Shown here: one piece after another, positions 1-8,090 of the stretch
Numbering within the stretch: the stretch's first letter is position 1
How the letters are laid out: the number at the start of each line of letters is the position of its first letter
From: Bradyrhizobium liaoningense
Lineage (GTDB): Bacteria; Pseudomonadota; Alphaproteobacteria; Rhizobiales; Xanthobacteraceae
DNA length: 64,000 nucleotides
Assembly: GCF_018130785.1 (NCBI RefSeq)
Contig: NZ_JAFCJT010000017.1
Coordinates: 62,001-126,000, forward strand
Direction: 5' to 3'
Program-made: the position numbers and the translations under genes
Notes under the pieces: model-generated
What the model saw: the letters and a program-made list of their open reading frames with translations, nothing else
The model's database searches: none
What the model was told of the DNA's origin: nothing

Positions 1-1
1 C

Positions 2-121
2 GAACGCATGCCAACGCTCGCCGCGCACGTCCACCAGACCGCGAAAGCGCGGCTCGAGGAGAGCGGCGATCTCGCGGCGGCAGAATTGGCGCAGGCGGAG
101 CGCGGGAGCACTGATCGCTGA
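2..121 (+). CDS. C-terminal end of an unidentified protein (partial)
   Basis: An open frame enters from the left edge and ends at a TGA four bases before the end of the convergent DUF3455 gene. The visible residues are mostly helical, with AALAQAE-like alanine and glutamate runs, and I recognise no motif. The codon use, rich in G/C at third positions, fits a real gene. With only 39 residues visible, no function can be given, and a chance open frame is possible. Confidence 0.35.
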   Translation, partial: ERMPTLAAHVHQTAKARLEESGDLAAAELAQAERGSTDR

Positions 122-125
122 GCGG

Positions 126-629
126 TTAGCCCTTCTTCAGGAAAACATACTCCGCCGAATAGGGCGCGCTTTTGAACTCGCCGGCCTTGTCGCAAGCGCC
201 GTCGAGCTTGCCGCCGTGGGTGTTGATGCGCTGGACCGTGGTGACAGGCGTGAGGACGCCGCTGCCGCGGCGCGAGATGACCTCCAGCTTCAGCCAGGGG
301 ATATCGGCCGCCGTCGCGCCCGGCGCGTTGCCGATGGCCTTGCCGACCACGGCGCTGCTGTCGGCAAGCTCCCAGTTCGGCCCCGCATAGTGGCGGCCAA
401 TGGTCTTGCCCTCGGACAGCAGCGTCGCGATCGGTTCGCGGAAGGCCCAGGCGAGCTTGCCGTCCGCGGCCGCCTTGCACTCATAGACCTGCGCGCCCTC
501 GGCGTGGACGCTGAGCACGACGCTCTCGCCAGGCGCGGCGATTGCCTCGGGAAGCGTCTCCGCGGCGATGGTCGGCCCAGCCAGGGCAGCGAGCAGCATC
601 AGGCAGGGGACGGCAAGCTTGATCGACAT
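126..629 (-). CDS. DUF3455 family exported protein
   Basis: The 167-residue protein begins with a clear signal peptide (MSIKLAVPCLMLLAALAG, cleavage near AAE), so it should be exported. The body matches DUF3455: a G.QVYECKA segment, then a tryptophan-containing stretch, the HYAGPNWELADSSAVVGK block, and AADIPWLKLEV before the C-terminal half. The biochemical role of the family is unknown. An upstream ATG at 647 is possible, but the GGAG ribosome site sits inside that extension and fits the ATG at 629. It lies downstream of icd in the same direction, separated by a strong terminator, so it is probably transcribed on its own. Confidence 0.8.
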   Translation of the reverse strand: MSIKLAVPCLMLLAALAGPTIAAETLPEAIAAPGESVVLSVHAEGAQVYECKAAADGKLAWAFREPIATLLSEGKTIGRHYAGPNWELADSSAVVGKAIGNAPGATAADIPWLKLEVISRRGSGVLTPVTTVQRINTHGGKLDGACDKAGEFKSAPYSAEYVFLKKG

Positions 630-655
630 GGTCGCATCTCCGCGCAAAAGCTCTC

Positions 656-688
656 AAAAAAAAGGGCCGTGCTTTTGGCACGGCCCTT
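656..688 (-). terminator. Rho-independent terminator of icd
   Basis: Read on the minus strand there is a perfect 11-bp stem (AAGGGCCGTGC with its complement), a 5-base loop and a run of eight T. It lies about 40 bases after the icd stop codon and just ahead of the DUF3455 start. Confidence 0.92.
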
Positions 689-729
689 GATGATGTCTGG
701 CCCAGTCGGGCGAAATTGCGGATGGCAGC

Positions 730-1944
730 TTAGGCCGCCAGCGCCTTTGTCAGGTTTTCCGACACCTTGTCGAGGAAGCCGGTGGTCGAGAGCCAGCGCT
801 GGTCGGCACCGACCAGCAGCGCGAGGTCCTTGGTCATGTAGCCGGCCTCGACGGTGTCGACGCAGACCTTCTCGAGGGTGGTGGCGAACTTGGCGAGCTC
901 GGCATTGTTGTCGAGCTTGGCGCGGTGCGCCAGGCCACGGGTCCAGGCGAAGATCGACGCGATCGAGTTGGTCGAGGTCTCCTTGCCCTTCTGGTGCTCG
1001 CGGTAGTGGCGGGTCACCGTGCCGTGGGCGGCTTCGGCTTCCACGGTCTTGCCGTCGGGGGTGAGCAGCACCGAGGTCATCAGGCCGAGCGAGCCGTAGC
1101 CCTGCGCGACCGTGTCGGACTGCACGTCGCCGTCGTAGTTCTTGCAGGCCCAGACATAGCCGCCGGACCACTTCAGCGCCGAGGCCACCATGTCGTCGAT
1201 CAGGCGGTGCTCGTAGGTCAGGCCCTTGGCCTCGAATTCCTTCTTGAACTCGCGGTCGTAGACGTCCTGGAAGATGTCCTTGAAGCGGCCGTCATAGACC
1301 TTCATGATCGTGTTCTTGGTCGAGAGATAGACCGGGTAGTTGCGCAGCAAGCCGTAGTTCAGCGAAGCGCGGGCGAAGTCGATGATGGAGTCGTCGAGAT
1401 TGTACATCTGCATCGCGACGCCGGAGCCCGGGGTCTTGAACACTTCCCTCTCGATGACGGTGCCGTCCTCGCCGACGAACTTCATCGTCAGCGTGCCCTT
1501 GCCAGGGAACTTGATGTCGGTGGCGCGATACTGGTCGCCATAGGCGTGGCGGCCGATGATGATCGGCTTGGTCCAGCCGGGAACCAGGCGCGGCACGTTC
1601 TTGCAGATGATCGGCTCGCGGAAGATCACGCCGCCGAGGATGTTGCGGATGGTGCCGTTCGGCGACTTCCACATCTGCTTGAGGTTGAACTCCTTCACCC
1701 GGGCCTCGTCCGGGGTGATGGTGGCGCACTTGACGCCGACGCCGACCTTCTTGATGGCTTCGGCTGCGTCGATCGTGACCTGATCGTTGGTGTGGTCGCG
1801 GTACTCCATGCCCAGGTCGAAATACAGCAGCTCGACATCGAGGTACGGGTTGATCAGCTTGTCCTTGATGTACTGCCAGATGATCCGGGTCATCTCGTCG
1901 CCATCGAGTTCGACGACGGGATTGGATACCTTGATTTTTGCCAT
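730..1944 (-). CDS. icd: NADP-dependent isocitrate dehydrogenase
   Basis: This 404-residue enzyme converts isocitrate to 2-oxoglutarate and CO2 with reduction of NADP, in the citric acid cycle. The opening MAKIKVSNPVVELDGDEMTR, the SPNGTIRN substrate loop, and GYVWACKNYDGD and EAAHGTVTRHYR near the coenzyme site identify the dimeric, eukaryote-like type II family common in alphaproteobacteria rather than the E. coli type. Length is typical for that family. It is monocistronic: a strong terminator follows, and a 350-base divergent region separates it from trmJ. Confidence 0.97.
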   Translation of the reverse strand: MAKIKVSNPVVELDGDEMTRIIWQYIKDKLINPYLDVELLYFDLGMEYRDHTNDQVTIDAAEAIKKVGVGVKCATITPDEARVKEFNLKQMWKSPNGTIRNILGGVIFREPIICKNVPRLVPGWTKPIIIGRHAYGDQYRATDIKFPGKGTLTMKFVGEDGTVIEREVFKTPGSGVAMQMYNLDDSIIDFARASLNYGLLRNYPVYLSTKNTIMKVYDGRFKDIFQDVYDREFKKEFEAKGLTYEHRLIDDMVASALKWSGGYVWACKNYDGDVQSDTVAQGYGSLGLMTSVLLTPDGKTVEAEAAHGTVTRHYREHQKGKETSTNSIASIFAWTRGLAHRAKLDNNAELAKFATTLEKVCVDTVEAGYMTKDLALLVGADQRWLSTTGFLDKVSENLTKALAA

Positions 1945-2294
1945 GATCGGGAAAGCCCTCTTGGGAACGGCGCCGCTGGCGCCAATTGGAATATCCGCCG
2001 CCTCTTAGCACCGGACCGCGGCGGGCGAAAGCCAAGTGATTATGCACTTTTAGCTCATCCAGCTTCCACAGATGGGGGGCCGGGAGCGGCTTCCCGGCAG
2101 GGCGGCCCTGAAGTTTCAGGCGAGATTCAAAAGTCGAATCCAACCCGTTATTTCCCTTGAGAATTTTGTCAGGACAGGCAAACGACAGGCGAACAGCAAG
2201 GCCGGCCCAAAAGATCGGGCAAGGCCGGCTTTGAATCAATTCCTGAAGAGCGCCTTGCCAAGGCCTTGGAGAGTCAGTGTGAAAGCGAAACCAG
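1945..2294. other. Divergent intergenic region between icd and trmJ
   Basis: 350 bases hold the promoters of both flanking genes. The visible structure is a pair of AAGGCCGGC copies (2198-2206 and 2221-2229). The first can pair with GCCGGCTTT at 2224-2232 to form a hairpin in the trmJ leader. I could not pick out a confident -35/-10 pair, and no open frame has a family signature. Confidence 0.4.
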
Positions 2295-3494
2295 ATGTCG
2301 GGGACTGACAAGAGCAAGGCGGGCCTTTCCCTCGACGGTCCCATCGTGATCCTGGTCGAGCCGCAGCTTGGCGAAAACATCGGCATGGCCGCGCGCGCCA
2401 TGGGCAATTTCGCGCTCAGCCGGTTGCGCATCGTCAATCCCCGCGACGGCTGGCCCAACATTGCCGCCCAGCGCGCGGCGGCCGGCGCCGACTATATTCT
2501 GGAAAAGGTCGAATTGTTCGACACGGTCGGCGAGGCTGTCGCCGATCTCGACCTGCTGTTCGCCACCACGGCGCGCCCCCACGACCAGGCCAAACCGGTG
2601 GTGGGGCCGGAAGCTGCCGCGGCCGAAATCTCCGGGCATGTCGCGACCGGGGGCAAGGCGGGCATCCTGTTCGGCCGGGAGCGCTGGGGGCTGACCAATG
2701 AGGAGGTCGGGCTCTCCAACCGCATCATCACCTTCCCGGTCAATCCGGGGTTTGCCTCGCTCAACCTCGCCCAGGCCGTGCTGCTGGTCGGCTATGAATG
2801 GTTCAAGCGCGCGACCTCAGGCGAGCTCCCGCACGGCATGCCGGAGCGCTCCGAGCGCGCGTCGCAGCACCAGATGCAGGCCTTCTTCGACAACCTCATC
2901 CGCGAACTCGACCGGGTCGAGTTCCTGCGCCCGGCCGAGAAGCGCGACACCATGCTGGTCAACCTGCGCAACATTTTCAGCCGGATGGAGCCGACCAAGC
3001 AGGACATGCACACGCTGCACGGCGTGGTGATGGCGATCGCGGAAGGGCGCAAGGGCCCGGCCAAGGGCGGCGTGCTCGACGGCGAGCAGGCGACGCGCCT
3101 GCGCGCGCTGCTGGCCGAGCACGGGCAGGGCGGTGGCGTGCCCGACAGCGGCTCGACGGTGCGCGGCCTCGCGCGCCTGCTCCGCCGCAACCCGACCGAC
3201 GCCGAGCGCCTGCTCTGGCAGGCCCTGACCCGCGACCGCCGCTTCGCCGGTCAGTTCAAGCGCCAGACCCCTGTCGGCCGCCACATCCCCGACTTCGTCT
3301 CGTTCCCGCACCGGATCGCGATCGAGCTGGTCAACCCGGGCGAGGGTGAGACGATCGCCGCCGATCGCGCATCGCGGCGGGCGTGGCTCGAGGCGCGGGA
3401 CTATCGGGTGCTGGAGATCCGGGCGGCGGATGTGGAGCGCGATCTGGAGGCGGAGCTGGCGCGGCTGCAGGAGATGATCGAGCAGAGCGCGTAG
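2295..3494 (+). CDS. trmJ: TrmJ-type RNA methyltransferase fused to a DUF559 nuclease-fold domain
   Basis: Residues 15-250 are a SPOUT methyltransferase of the TrmJ type, which 2'-O-methylates tRNA position 32 in characterised members. The signatures are VEPQLGENIGMAARAMGNF, the AGADYILE region, GILFGRERWGLTNEE and the knot-forming FPVNPGFASLNLAQAV. Residues about 288-395 form a second domain matching DUF559, a Vsr/restriction-endonuclease-like fold: RRNPTDAERLLWQAL, FKRQTPVGRHIPDF, IAIEL. The usual ELDG..H signature reads ELVNPGEG. D333 and E344 remain but the histidine is lost, so nuclease activity is doubtful. Ordinary TrmJ proteins are about 250 residues, so the extra 110 are a true C-terminal fusion. 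Confidence 0.9.
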   Translation: MSGTDKSKAGLSLDGPIVILVEPQLGENIGMAARAMGNFALSRLRIVNPRDGWPNIAAQRAAAGADYILEKVELFDTVGEAVADLDLLFATTARPHDQAKPVVGPEAAAAEISGHVATGGKAGILFGRERWGLTNEEVGLSNRIITFPVNPGFASLNLAQAVLLVGYEWFKRATSGELPHGMPERSERASQHQMQAFFDNLIRELDRVEFLRPAEKRDTMLVNLRNIFSRMEPTKQDMHTLHGVVMAIAEGRKGPAKGGVLDGEQATRLRALLAEHGQGGGVPDSGSTVRGLARLLRRNPTDAERLLWQALTRDRRFAGQFKRQTPVGRHIPDFVSFPHRIAIELVNPGEGETIAADRASRRAWLEARDYRVLEIRAADVERDLEAELARLQEMIEQSA

Positions 3495-3513
3495 GTTTCG
3501 TCGCGCACAGCTC

Positions 3514-3734
3514 TCGTAGGGTGGGCAAAGCGAAGCGTGCCCACCATGTCTTCCGAGCAAGAAGTGGGCACGGCGCTGCGCGCCTTTGCCCACCCTGCGT
3601 GATCGCGTTTGTGGTTGCAGGGTGGATTGGCCGAAGGCGTAATCCACCAACTTCGTCCTGCATTCGCTGAAACACGGTGGATTAGGCCAGCGCCCGCGCT
3701 TTGCGCAGCCGTTCGCTAATCCCATCCTACGCTC
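3514..3734. repeat. Cluster of palindromic intergenic repeats
   Basis: At least three hairpin units follow one another: GGTGGGCA (3520-3527) with TGCCCACC (3537-3544); GTGGGCA (3564-3570) with TGCCCAC (3588-3594); then GGTGGATT paired with AATCCACC within 3621-3651. The segment opens with TCGTAGGGTGGGC and ends with CATCCTACG, the two halves of a larger palindrome. A related unit occurs at 54.65 kb. It fills the whole gap between convergent genes, and no coding sequence is apparent. Confidence 0.75.
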
Positions 3735-4484
3735 CTAGCGCCCGAGCTGTACGTCGCGCTCGACCGCAATCCATGTCGTCTTCGCCACTGCAAGCAATGT
3801 CCCGGCCTCATCATGCAGCGCAGCCTCTGCCGTGCGCTTGCGGCCGTCGCGGCCGGTTGGCCATGCGGTGACGATGCAGGGGACACCGGGGCGCGGGCGG
3901 GACTCGATGCGGGCTGACATCCGGCCCAGCAGCAGCGGTGTCTTGTCGTAGCTATCGCTCTGCGGATCGCAATTGCAAGCGAAGCCGGTGGGGCAATCGA
4001 GTGCCGACCAGAGGAATTCGGGGGCGACGAGACCGTCGTCGGCGGTGAGACTTGGATCGGGCGTCCAGCTCGCTGCGAGAACGGGTGTGTGTGCATGACG
4101 CCCGAGCGGGCCGGCGAAGATACGCAGGCCGTCGCCTTTCGCTCTTGCGGGACCGCAGACGAAACAGTTCGGCAGCGGATGCTCGTGCGGTTCGAACAGC
4201 GCCAGCAATTCGGCCGCGCGTGCCTCCTGCAAACGGGCCGTCTCCACGCGCGCAAGCTCGACGCTTACTGCGCGCCCGGTCGCGACGACCTTGGTGTCGT
4301 CGCGAAGCTCCCATGTGCCGTCGTCTGTCGCGACGGCTTCGAGCGGCGTGTCCAGGGGAGGCGGCGCGCGCAGCGTCACCTCGGCGCCGCCGGAAATGTG
4401 GCTGGCCAGCCGGCCGCAGACGTAGCCGCCGTTCCCGGAGTTCGGAGGACCGCAAAAACGCTTGTCGATGATGATCTCGGTCAT
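3735..4484 (-). CDS. Hot-dog-fold thioesterase-like protein
   Basis: A 249-residue soluble protein. The central motif PLPNCFVCGPARAKGDGLRIF is the hallmark of a family of hot-dog-fold acyl-CoA thioesterase-like proteins, with the CxxCG segment introducing the second half. The start MTEIIIDKRFCGPPNSGNGGYVCGRLA resembles the active-site helix region of such proteins. Two hot-dog halves are likely given the length. The substrate is unknown. It is encoded just downstream of the mddA-qor pair in the same direction, with a 23-base gap to qor, so it may be co-transcribed. Confidence 0.65.
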   Translation of the reverse strand: MTEIIIDKRFCGPPNSGNGGYVCGRLASHISGGAEVTLRAPPPLDTPLEAVATDDGTWELRDDTKVVATGRAVSVELARVETARLQEARAAELLALFEPHEHPLPNCFVCGPARAKGDGLRIFAGPLGRHAHTPVLAASWTPDPSLTADDGLVAPEFLWSALDCPTGFACNCDPQSDSYDKTPLLLGRMSARIESRPRPGVPCIVTAWPTGRDGRKRTAEAALHDEAGTLLAVAKTTWIAVERDVQLGR

Positions 4485-4517
4485 CGGTTTTGTCCTCTCT
4501 TCCTCGTCGGGCCCAGT

Positions 4518-5495
4518 CTACCTGATCTTGAGGACAATTCGTCCCTGAACCGAGCGATTGGCGACGGCGCGCATGGCCTCAGTGGCCTCCTCCAAAGGGA
4601 GGACGCGATCGATGTGCGGGCGGATTTTTCCGTCGGCCAGCAATTGCATCAGCATATCATTCATGCGCGCGGCTTCCGCGGAGAATTTCTCCGCCCAGGC
4701 GCCGACGAAGACGCCGATGATGGAATAGTTCTTCAATAGCAGCAGGTTCATCGCGATCTGTGGAATCTCGCCGCTGGTGAAGCCGATCGGCATCAGTCGT
4801 CCGCCCCACTTCATCGACCGGGCCATCTGCTGGAATATCTCGCCGCCGACATTGTCGAATCCGACATCGATGCCGTGTCCTGATGTGATCGACTTGATCC
4901 GGTCGCGCAGATCCTCGCTGCAATAGTTGACGACCTCGCTGGCGCCGTAACTCCGCACCAGGGCCGCCTTGTCATCGGAGCCGACACCGGCGATGACGCG
5001 GAGGCCCAGATGACGGCCGAGGTCGACGGCGGCGAGCCCGACCCCGCCGGCAGCACCCGTGACGAACATCGTTTCGCGGCGTTGCGCCCGTGCCCGCTCG
5101 ACCAGCGCATAATAGGCCGTGCCGTAATTGTGCAGCACCGTCGCCGCGGCTTCGAACGCGACGCCGTCGGGTAGAAGCACGCTCTTCGATTCCTTCGCGG
5201 TCATCCGTTCGGCGTAGCCGCCGGTCCAGCTGCTGCACGCGACGCGATCGCCGGGGACGAATGTCGTGACGTTGTCGCCGACGGCGACGACGACACCGGA
5301 TGCTTCGGTGCCGGGCACGAAGGGCGTCTGTGGCCGCATCTGGTAGAGGCCGGAGACCAGCAACTGGTCCATGAAGCTGACGGAAGCCGCATGGACGTCG
5401 ATGAGAATCTCGTCGCCGGCGGGCCGCGGCTCATCGATCTCACCGAGGCGCAAATCTCCCGGTCCGGTGAACGAGCTGCACAGAACGGCTTTCAT
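4518..5495 (-). CDS. NADPH:quinone oxidoreductase-like zinc-free alcohol dehydrogenase
   Basis: A 325-residue medium-chain dehydrogenase/reductase of the quinone oxidoreductase group. The GroES-like N-terminal half carries FVPGTEASGVVVAVG and PGDRVA. The Rossmann half has the coenzyme motif VTGAAGGVGLAAVDLG and DVGFDNVGGE. The zinc-binding cysteines of true alcohol dehydrogenases are absent. The start is fixed by the ATGA overlap with the upstream methyltransferase (stop 5492-5494, start 5495). A longer open frame continues upstream without a stop but would run antisense-frame through mddA. The physiological acceptor is unknown. Confidence 0.85.
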   Translation of the reverse strand: MKAVLCSSFTGPGDLRLGEIDEPRPAGDEILIDVHAASVSFMDQLLVSGLYQMRPQTPFVPGTEASGVVVAVGDNVTTFVPGDRVACSSWTGGYAERMTAKESKSVLLPDGVAFEAAATVLHNYGTAYYALVERARAQRRETMFVTGAAGGVGLAAVDLGRHLGLRVIAGVGSDDKAALVRSYGASEVVNYCSEDLRDRIKSITSGHGIDVGFDNVGGEIFQQMARSMKWGGRLMPIGFTSGEIPQIAMNLLLLKNYSIIGVFVGAWAEKFSAEAARMNDMLMQLLADGKIRPHIDRVLPLEEATEAMRAVANRSVQGRIVLKIR

Positions 5496-6283
5496 TGTGG
5501 CGCTCCAACAGACCGAGACGGCTGGCGATTGTCCGCCGGGCGGCGACCGAAGAGACGCGGCAACAGCATCGGAACCTGGCTGCGATACTGCTGATAGGTC
5601 GCGCCGAACTCGGCGATCAGGTCCCGCTCCTCGAACTGGAGCCCGACAAGGATGTAGGCCGTGTTCGCGATCGCGAACAGCAGATGGCCGGCGGTCATCT
5701 CGGGCGTCGCCCAGAACGCGAGCAGAAAGCCCAGCATGAGCGGGTGCCGCACGATCTTGTAGAGCAGCGGCGTCCGGAAGGATTGACCTGAGATCTCGGC
5801 CCCGCGCAGTGCGACAAAGGCCTGGCGCAGGCCGAACAGATCGAAATGATCGATCATGTAGGTCGAGGCGAACACGATCAGCCAGCCAAGCCAATGCACG
5901 CCGGTCAGCAACCAGGCCGCAATGCCGCTGGCCTGCCAGATCGGCGTCGGGATCGGACGCCACTGCCAGAACAGCAGCAGGAGGATCAGGCTGGAGAGCA
6001 GCACGTAGGTGCTGCGCTGGCAGGGCACGGGAAGGAATTTGGCCGACCATCGTTTGAAGGCCGGGCGCGCCATGACGCTGTGCTGGATGGCAAACAGGCT
6101 CATCAGCAGCAGGTTGACGAGGATGTCCTCGCCGAAATTCGCGGGGCTGCCGACGTCGATCGACTTGTCGATTGACTTGGGCACGGCATAATTGCCGACG
6201 AAACCGAGCGCGTAGAGAAATGAAACGGTGAATACAGCATAGCTCACGAGGGCGTAGAGCAGGATTGCGAGGCGCGCGAACAT
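5492..6283 (-). CDS. mddA: Methanethiol S-methyltransferase (MddA), NnrU-like membrane protein
   Basis: 263 residues with about five or six membrane segments. The pattern FAIQHSVMARPAFKRW, QRSTYVLLSSLILLLLFWQW, HFDLFGLRQAF, YKIVRHPLMLGFLLAFWATP, GHLLFAIANTAYI and EERDL matches MddA, the integral-membrane enzyme that methylates methanethiol to dimethylsulfide and was characterised in Pseudomonas and Bradyrhizobium. RHP and EERD are the conserved cofactor-site residues of this isoprenylcysteine methyltransferase-like fold. It is translationally coupled to the quinone oxidoreductase by an ATGA overlap. A regulator-hydrolase fusion is transcribed divergently 148 bases away. Confidence 0.85.
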   Translation of the reverse strand: MFARLAILLYALVSYAVFTVSFLYALGFVGNYAVPKSIDKSIDVGSPANFGEDILVNLLLMSLFAIQHSVMARPAFKRWSAKFLPVPCQRSTYVLLSSLILLLLFWQWRPIPTPIWQASGIAAWLLTGVHWLGWLIVFASTYMIDHFDLFGLRQAFVALRGAEISGQSFRTPLLYKIVRHPLMLGFLLAFWATPEMTAGHLLFAIANTAYILVGLQFEERDLIAEFGATYQQYRSQVPMLLPRLFGRRPADNRQPSRSVGAPQ

Positions 6284-6431
6284 GGTTTTTCCTATTGTGC
6301 CTGATACAGCGGTGCCGCATGCACGAGCCTGAACCGCTTGCCGGCGGTCAGGCTCGATCTGGCCAGACTGCTAGCGCTGGACCGTCCCCTGCGCGTCCCC
6401 CGGGGACGCCGGCCGGGGAAAGAGGATTTCC

Positions 6432-8000
6432 ATGACGGCTTTTTCGCTGGGGACGTTCGGGTTCCCGGAGATCCACGCCGACGGGCGTCCCATCAAGCTG
6501 AACCTGCGCAAGGGTCTTGCGCTGCTGGTCTATCTCGCCGAGGCCAAGGGCACCGTCGCGCGTGACGTCATGGCCACGCTGCTGTGGCCGGAGACGGCCC
6601 GAGAGACCAGTCTCGCTCGGTTGCGGCGCCTGCTTCACCGTGTCGAGCTTACGCTCGGTCAGCCGGTTTTTGAGACCGATCGCACCAGCTTGCGATGGTC
6701 TCCGGAGGTCGAGCTGAAGATCGACTCGCATCAGTTCGAGAGTGCCTGCGATCGCGGTGCGTTTGAAGCGGCCTGCCGGATTTATCGCGGTGACTTCCTC
6801 GCGGGCTTCTCTCCGGAGGACTCTTCCGAATTCGACGACTGGGCGTTTTTCCGCCGCGAGGCACTGCGGGGACGGCTCGTGCATGCACTCGAACGTCTGG
6901 TGCAGGACAAGAATGCCGCGGGCGATCATGTCGCTGCGACGTTGCATGCGGGCCATCTGGTCGAGCTCGATCCGCTCAGCGAAGTCTACGGCCGGCATCT
7001 GATCCGCAGCCTCCTGCTGGCCGGCGACCGAAGCGCGGCGGAACGGCACCACGCGGCGCTGACTCAGCGGCTGCGCGACGAGCTTGGGGTCGCGCCGGAA
7101 GCTGAGACCGAGGCGATCATGAGTCCTGCGGCGGCCGCCCTGCGCGATGCTGTTCCGGCGACGCGCTACGTCAAGGGCTCAGGTGTTCATCTGGCCTATC
7201 AGACCTATGGAAGTGGCCCGCTCGATATCCTGGTCATGCCCGGCTTCGTGTCGCATGTGGAACGCGCTTGGGAGAACCCCGCGAGCCGGACGTTTCTGGC
7301 CTCATTGATGAAGCTTGGACGCCTGATCGTTTTCGATCGCCGCGGCATCGGTCTGTCCGACCGGGTCGGATCGGCCCCTGGCATCGACGTCACCGCGGAG
7401 GATATCGGCACCGTGCTGCGGGCGGTGGACTCGCGCCGCGTCGTGCTGTTCGGTGCGTCCGAATGCGGGCCGGCCTGCATCAAATTCGCGGTCGATGACG
7501 ACAGCCGCGTGGCCGGGCTCATTCTGTTCGGCGCGCTGGCCAAGGGCTGCTGGTCAGAGGACTATCCGCACGCGCTACGCGCCAGCCAGTACGACGCCTG
7601 GAGCAAGCACCTGATTGCGCAATGGGGCGGCCCGGTGGGGATCGAAGCCTTCGCGCCGAGCCTCGCCAATGATCCCCAGGCGCGCGCCTGGTGGGCTGGT
7701 CTATTGCGCGCGGCGTCCAGTCCCGGCGGCATCTCGGCCGTGCTCGAAGCGTTTCGCGACGCCGACGTGCGGCACCTCCTGCCGCAGATTGCCGTGCCGA
7801 CGCTGGTGCTGCACCGGCGGGACGACAAGGCGGTGCGGATCGCGGCCGGCCGCGATATCGCGAGCCGGATTGCCGGCGCAGAATTCGTCGAGCTCGACGG
7901 CAATGACCATTGGTTCTTTGCCGGCGATCAGCAGCCGGTGCTCGCGGCGATCAAGCGATTCACGGAGGCTTTGCCGCGCGAGGGGAGGTCGAGGCGGTGA
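6432..8000 (+). CDS. BTAD-type regulator fused to an alpha/beta hydrolase
   Basis: Residues 1-95 resemble the winged-helix DNA-binding region of SARP/AfsR-like regulators (LNLRKGLALLVYLAE, ATLLWPETARETSLARLRRLL). Residues about 97-225 form the bacterial transcriptional activation (BTAD) helical domain, with YRGDFLAGF, LERLVQDKNAAGDHVAA and ELDPLSEVYGRHLIR. Residues 245-515 are an alpha/beta hydrolase of the type often fused to adenylate cyclases. The nucleophile is in FGASECGP (S343), with FDRRGIGLSD before it and a late GNDHW histidine (H493). The nucleophile elbow is G-A-S-E-C rather than G-x-S-x-G. It may sense a small ester or acyl compound and regulate the divergent mddA-qor genes; this is inference. 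Confidence 0.85.
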   Translation: MTAFSLGTFGFPEIHADGRPIKLNLRKGLALLVYLAEAKGTVARDVMATLLWPETARETSLARLRRLLHRVELTLGQPVFETDRTSLRWSPEVELKIDSHQFESACDRGAFEAACRIYRGDFLAGFSPEDSSEFDDWAFFRREALRGRLVHALERLVQDKNAAGDHVAATLHAGHLVELDPLSEVYGRHLIRSLLLAGDRSAAERHHAALTQRLRDELGVAPEAETEAIMSPAAAALRDAVPATRYVKGSGVHLAYQTYGSGPLDILVMPGFVSHVERAWENPASRTFLASLMKLGRLIVFDRRGIGLSDRVGSAPGIDVTAEDIGTVLRAVDSRRVVLFGASECGPACIKFAVDDDSRVAGLILFGALAKGCWSEDYPHALRASQYDAWSKHLIAQWGGPVGIEAFAPSLANDPQARAWWAGLLRAASSPGGISAVLEAFRDADVRHLLPQIAVPTLVLHRRDDKAVRIAAGRDIASRIAGAEFVELDGNDHWFFAGDQQPVLAAIKRFTEALPREGRSRR

Positions 8001-8019
8001 AGCCTTGAGCCTCATTTAT

Positions 8020-8034
8020 TGGCACGTTTCGTGC
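8020..8034 (+). promoter_or_regulatory. Candidate sigma-54 promoter / palindromic operator of cynS
   Basis: TGGCACG-TTTC-GTGC matches the -24/-12 consensus TGGCACG-N4-TTGC with one mismatch and exact spacing, 57 bases ahead of the cynS ATG. The same bases form the palindrome GGCACGTTTCGTGCC (8021-8035), and GGCACGAAACG recurs at 8045-8055. They could therefore be a repressor or activator site instead of, or as well as, a promoter. Confidence 0.4.
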
Positions 8035-8090
8035 CTCCCAAAGCGGCACGAAACGACCTGACACGATGCCTGGCGAAGGGAGACCCTGAC

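Noticed and set aside
925..2160. Long plus-strand frame opposite icd
   Set aside because: Shadow of the icd coding strand with no recognisable family.
2295..3494. Very-short-patch repair endonuclease
   Set aside because: The DUF559 part lacks the conserved histidine and there is no cytosine methyltransferase gene nearby.
4518..6320. A single 600-codon frame that seems to fuse an unknown N-terminal part to the quinone oxidoreductase
   Set aside because: The upstream half lies out of frame over mddA and has no motifs; the ATGA overlap at 5492-5495 gives the real start.
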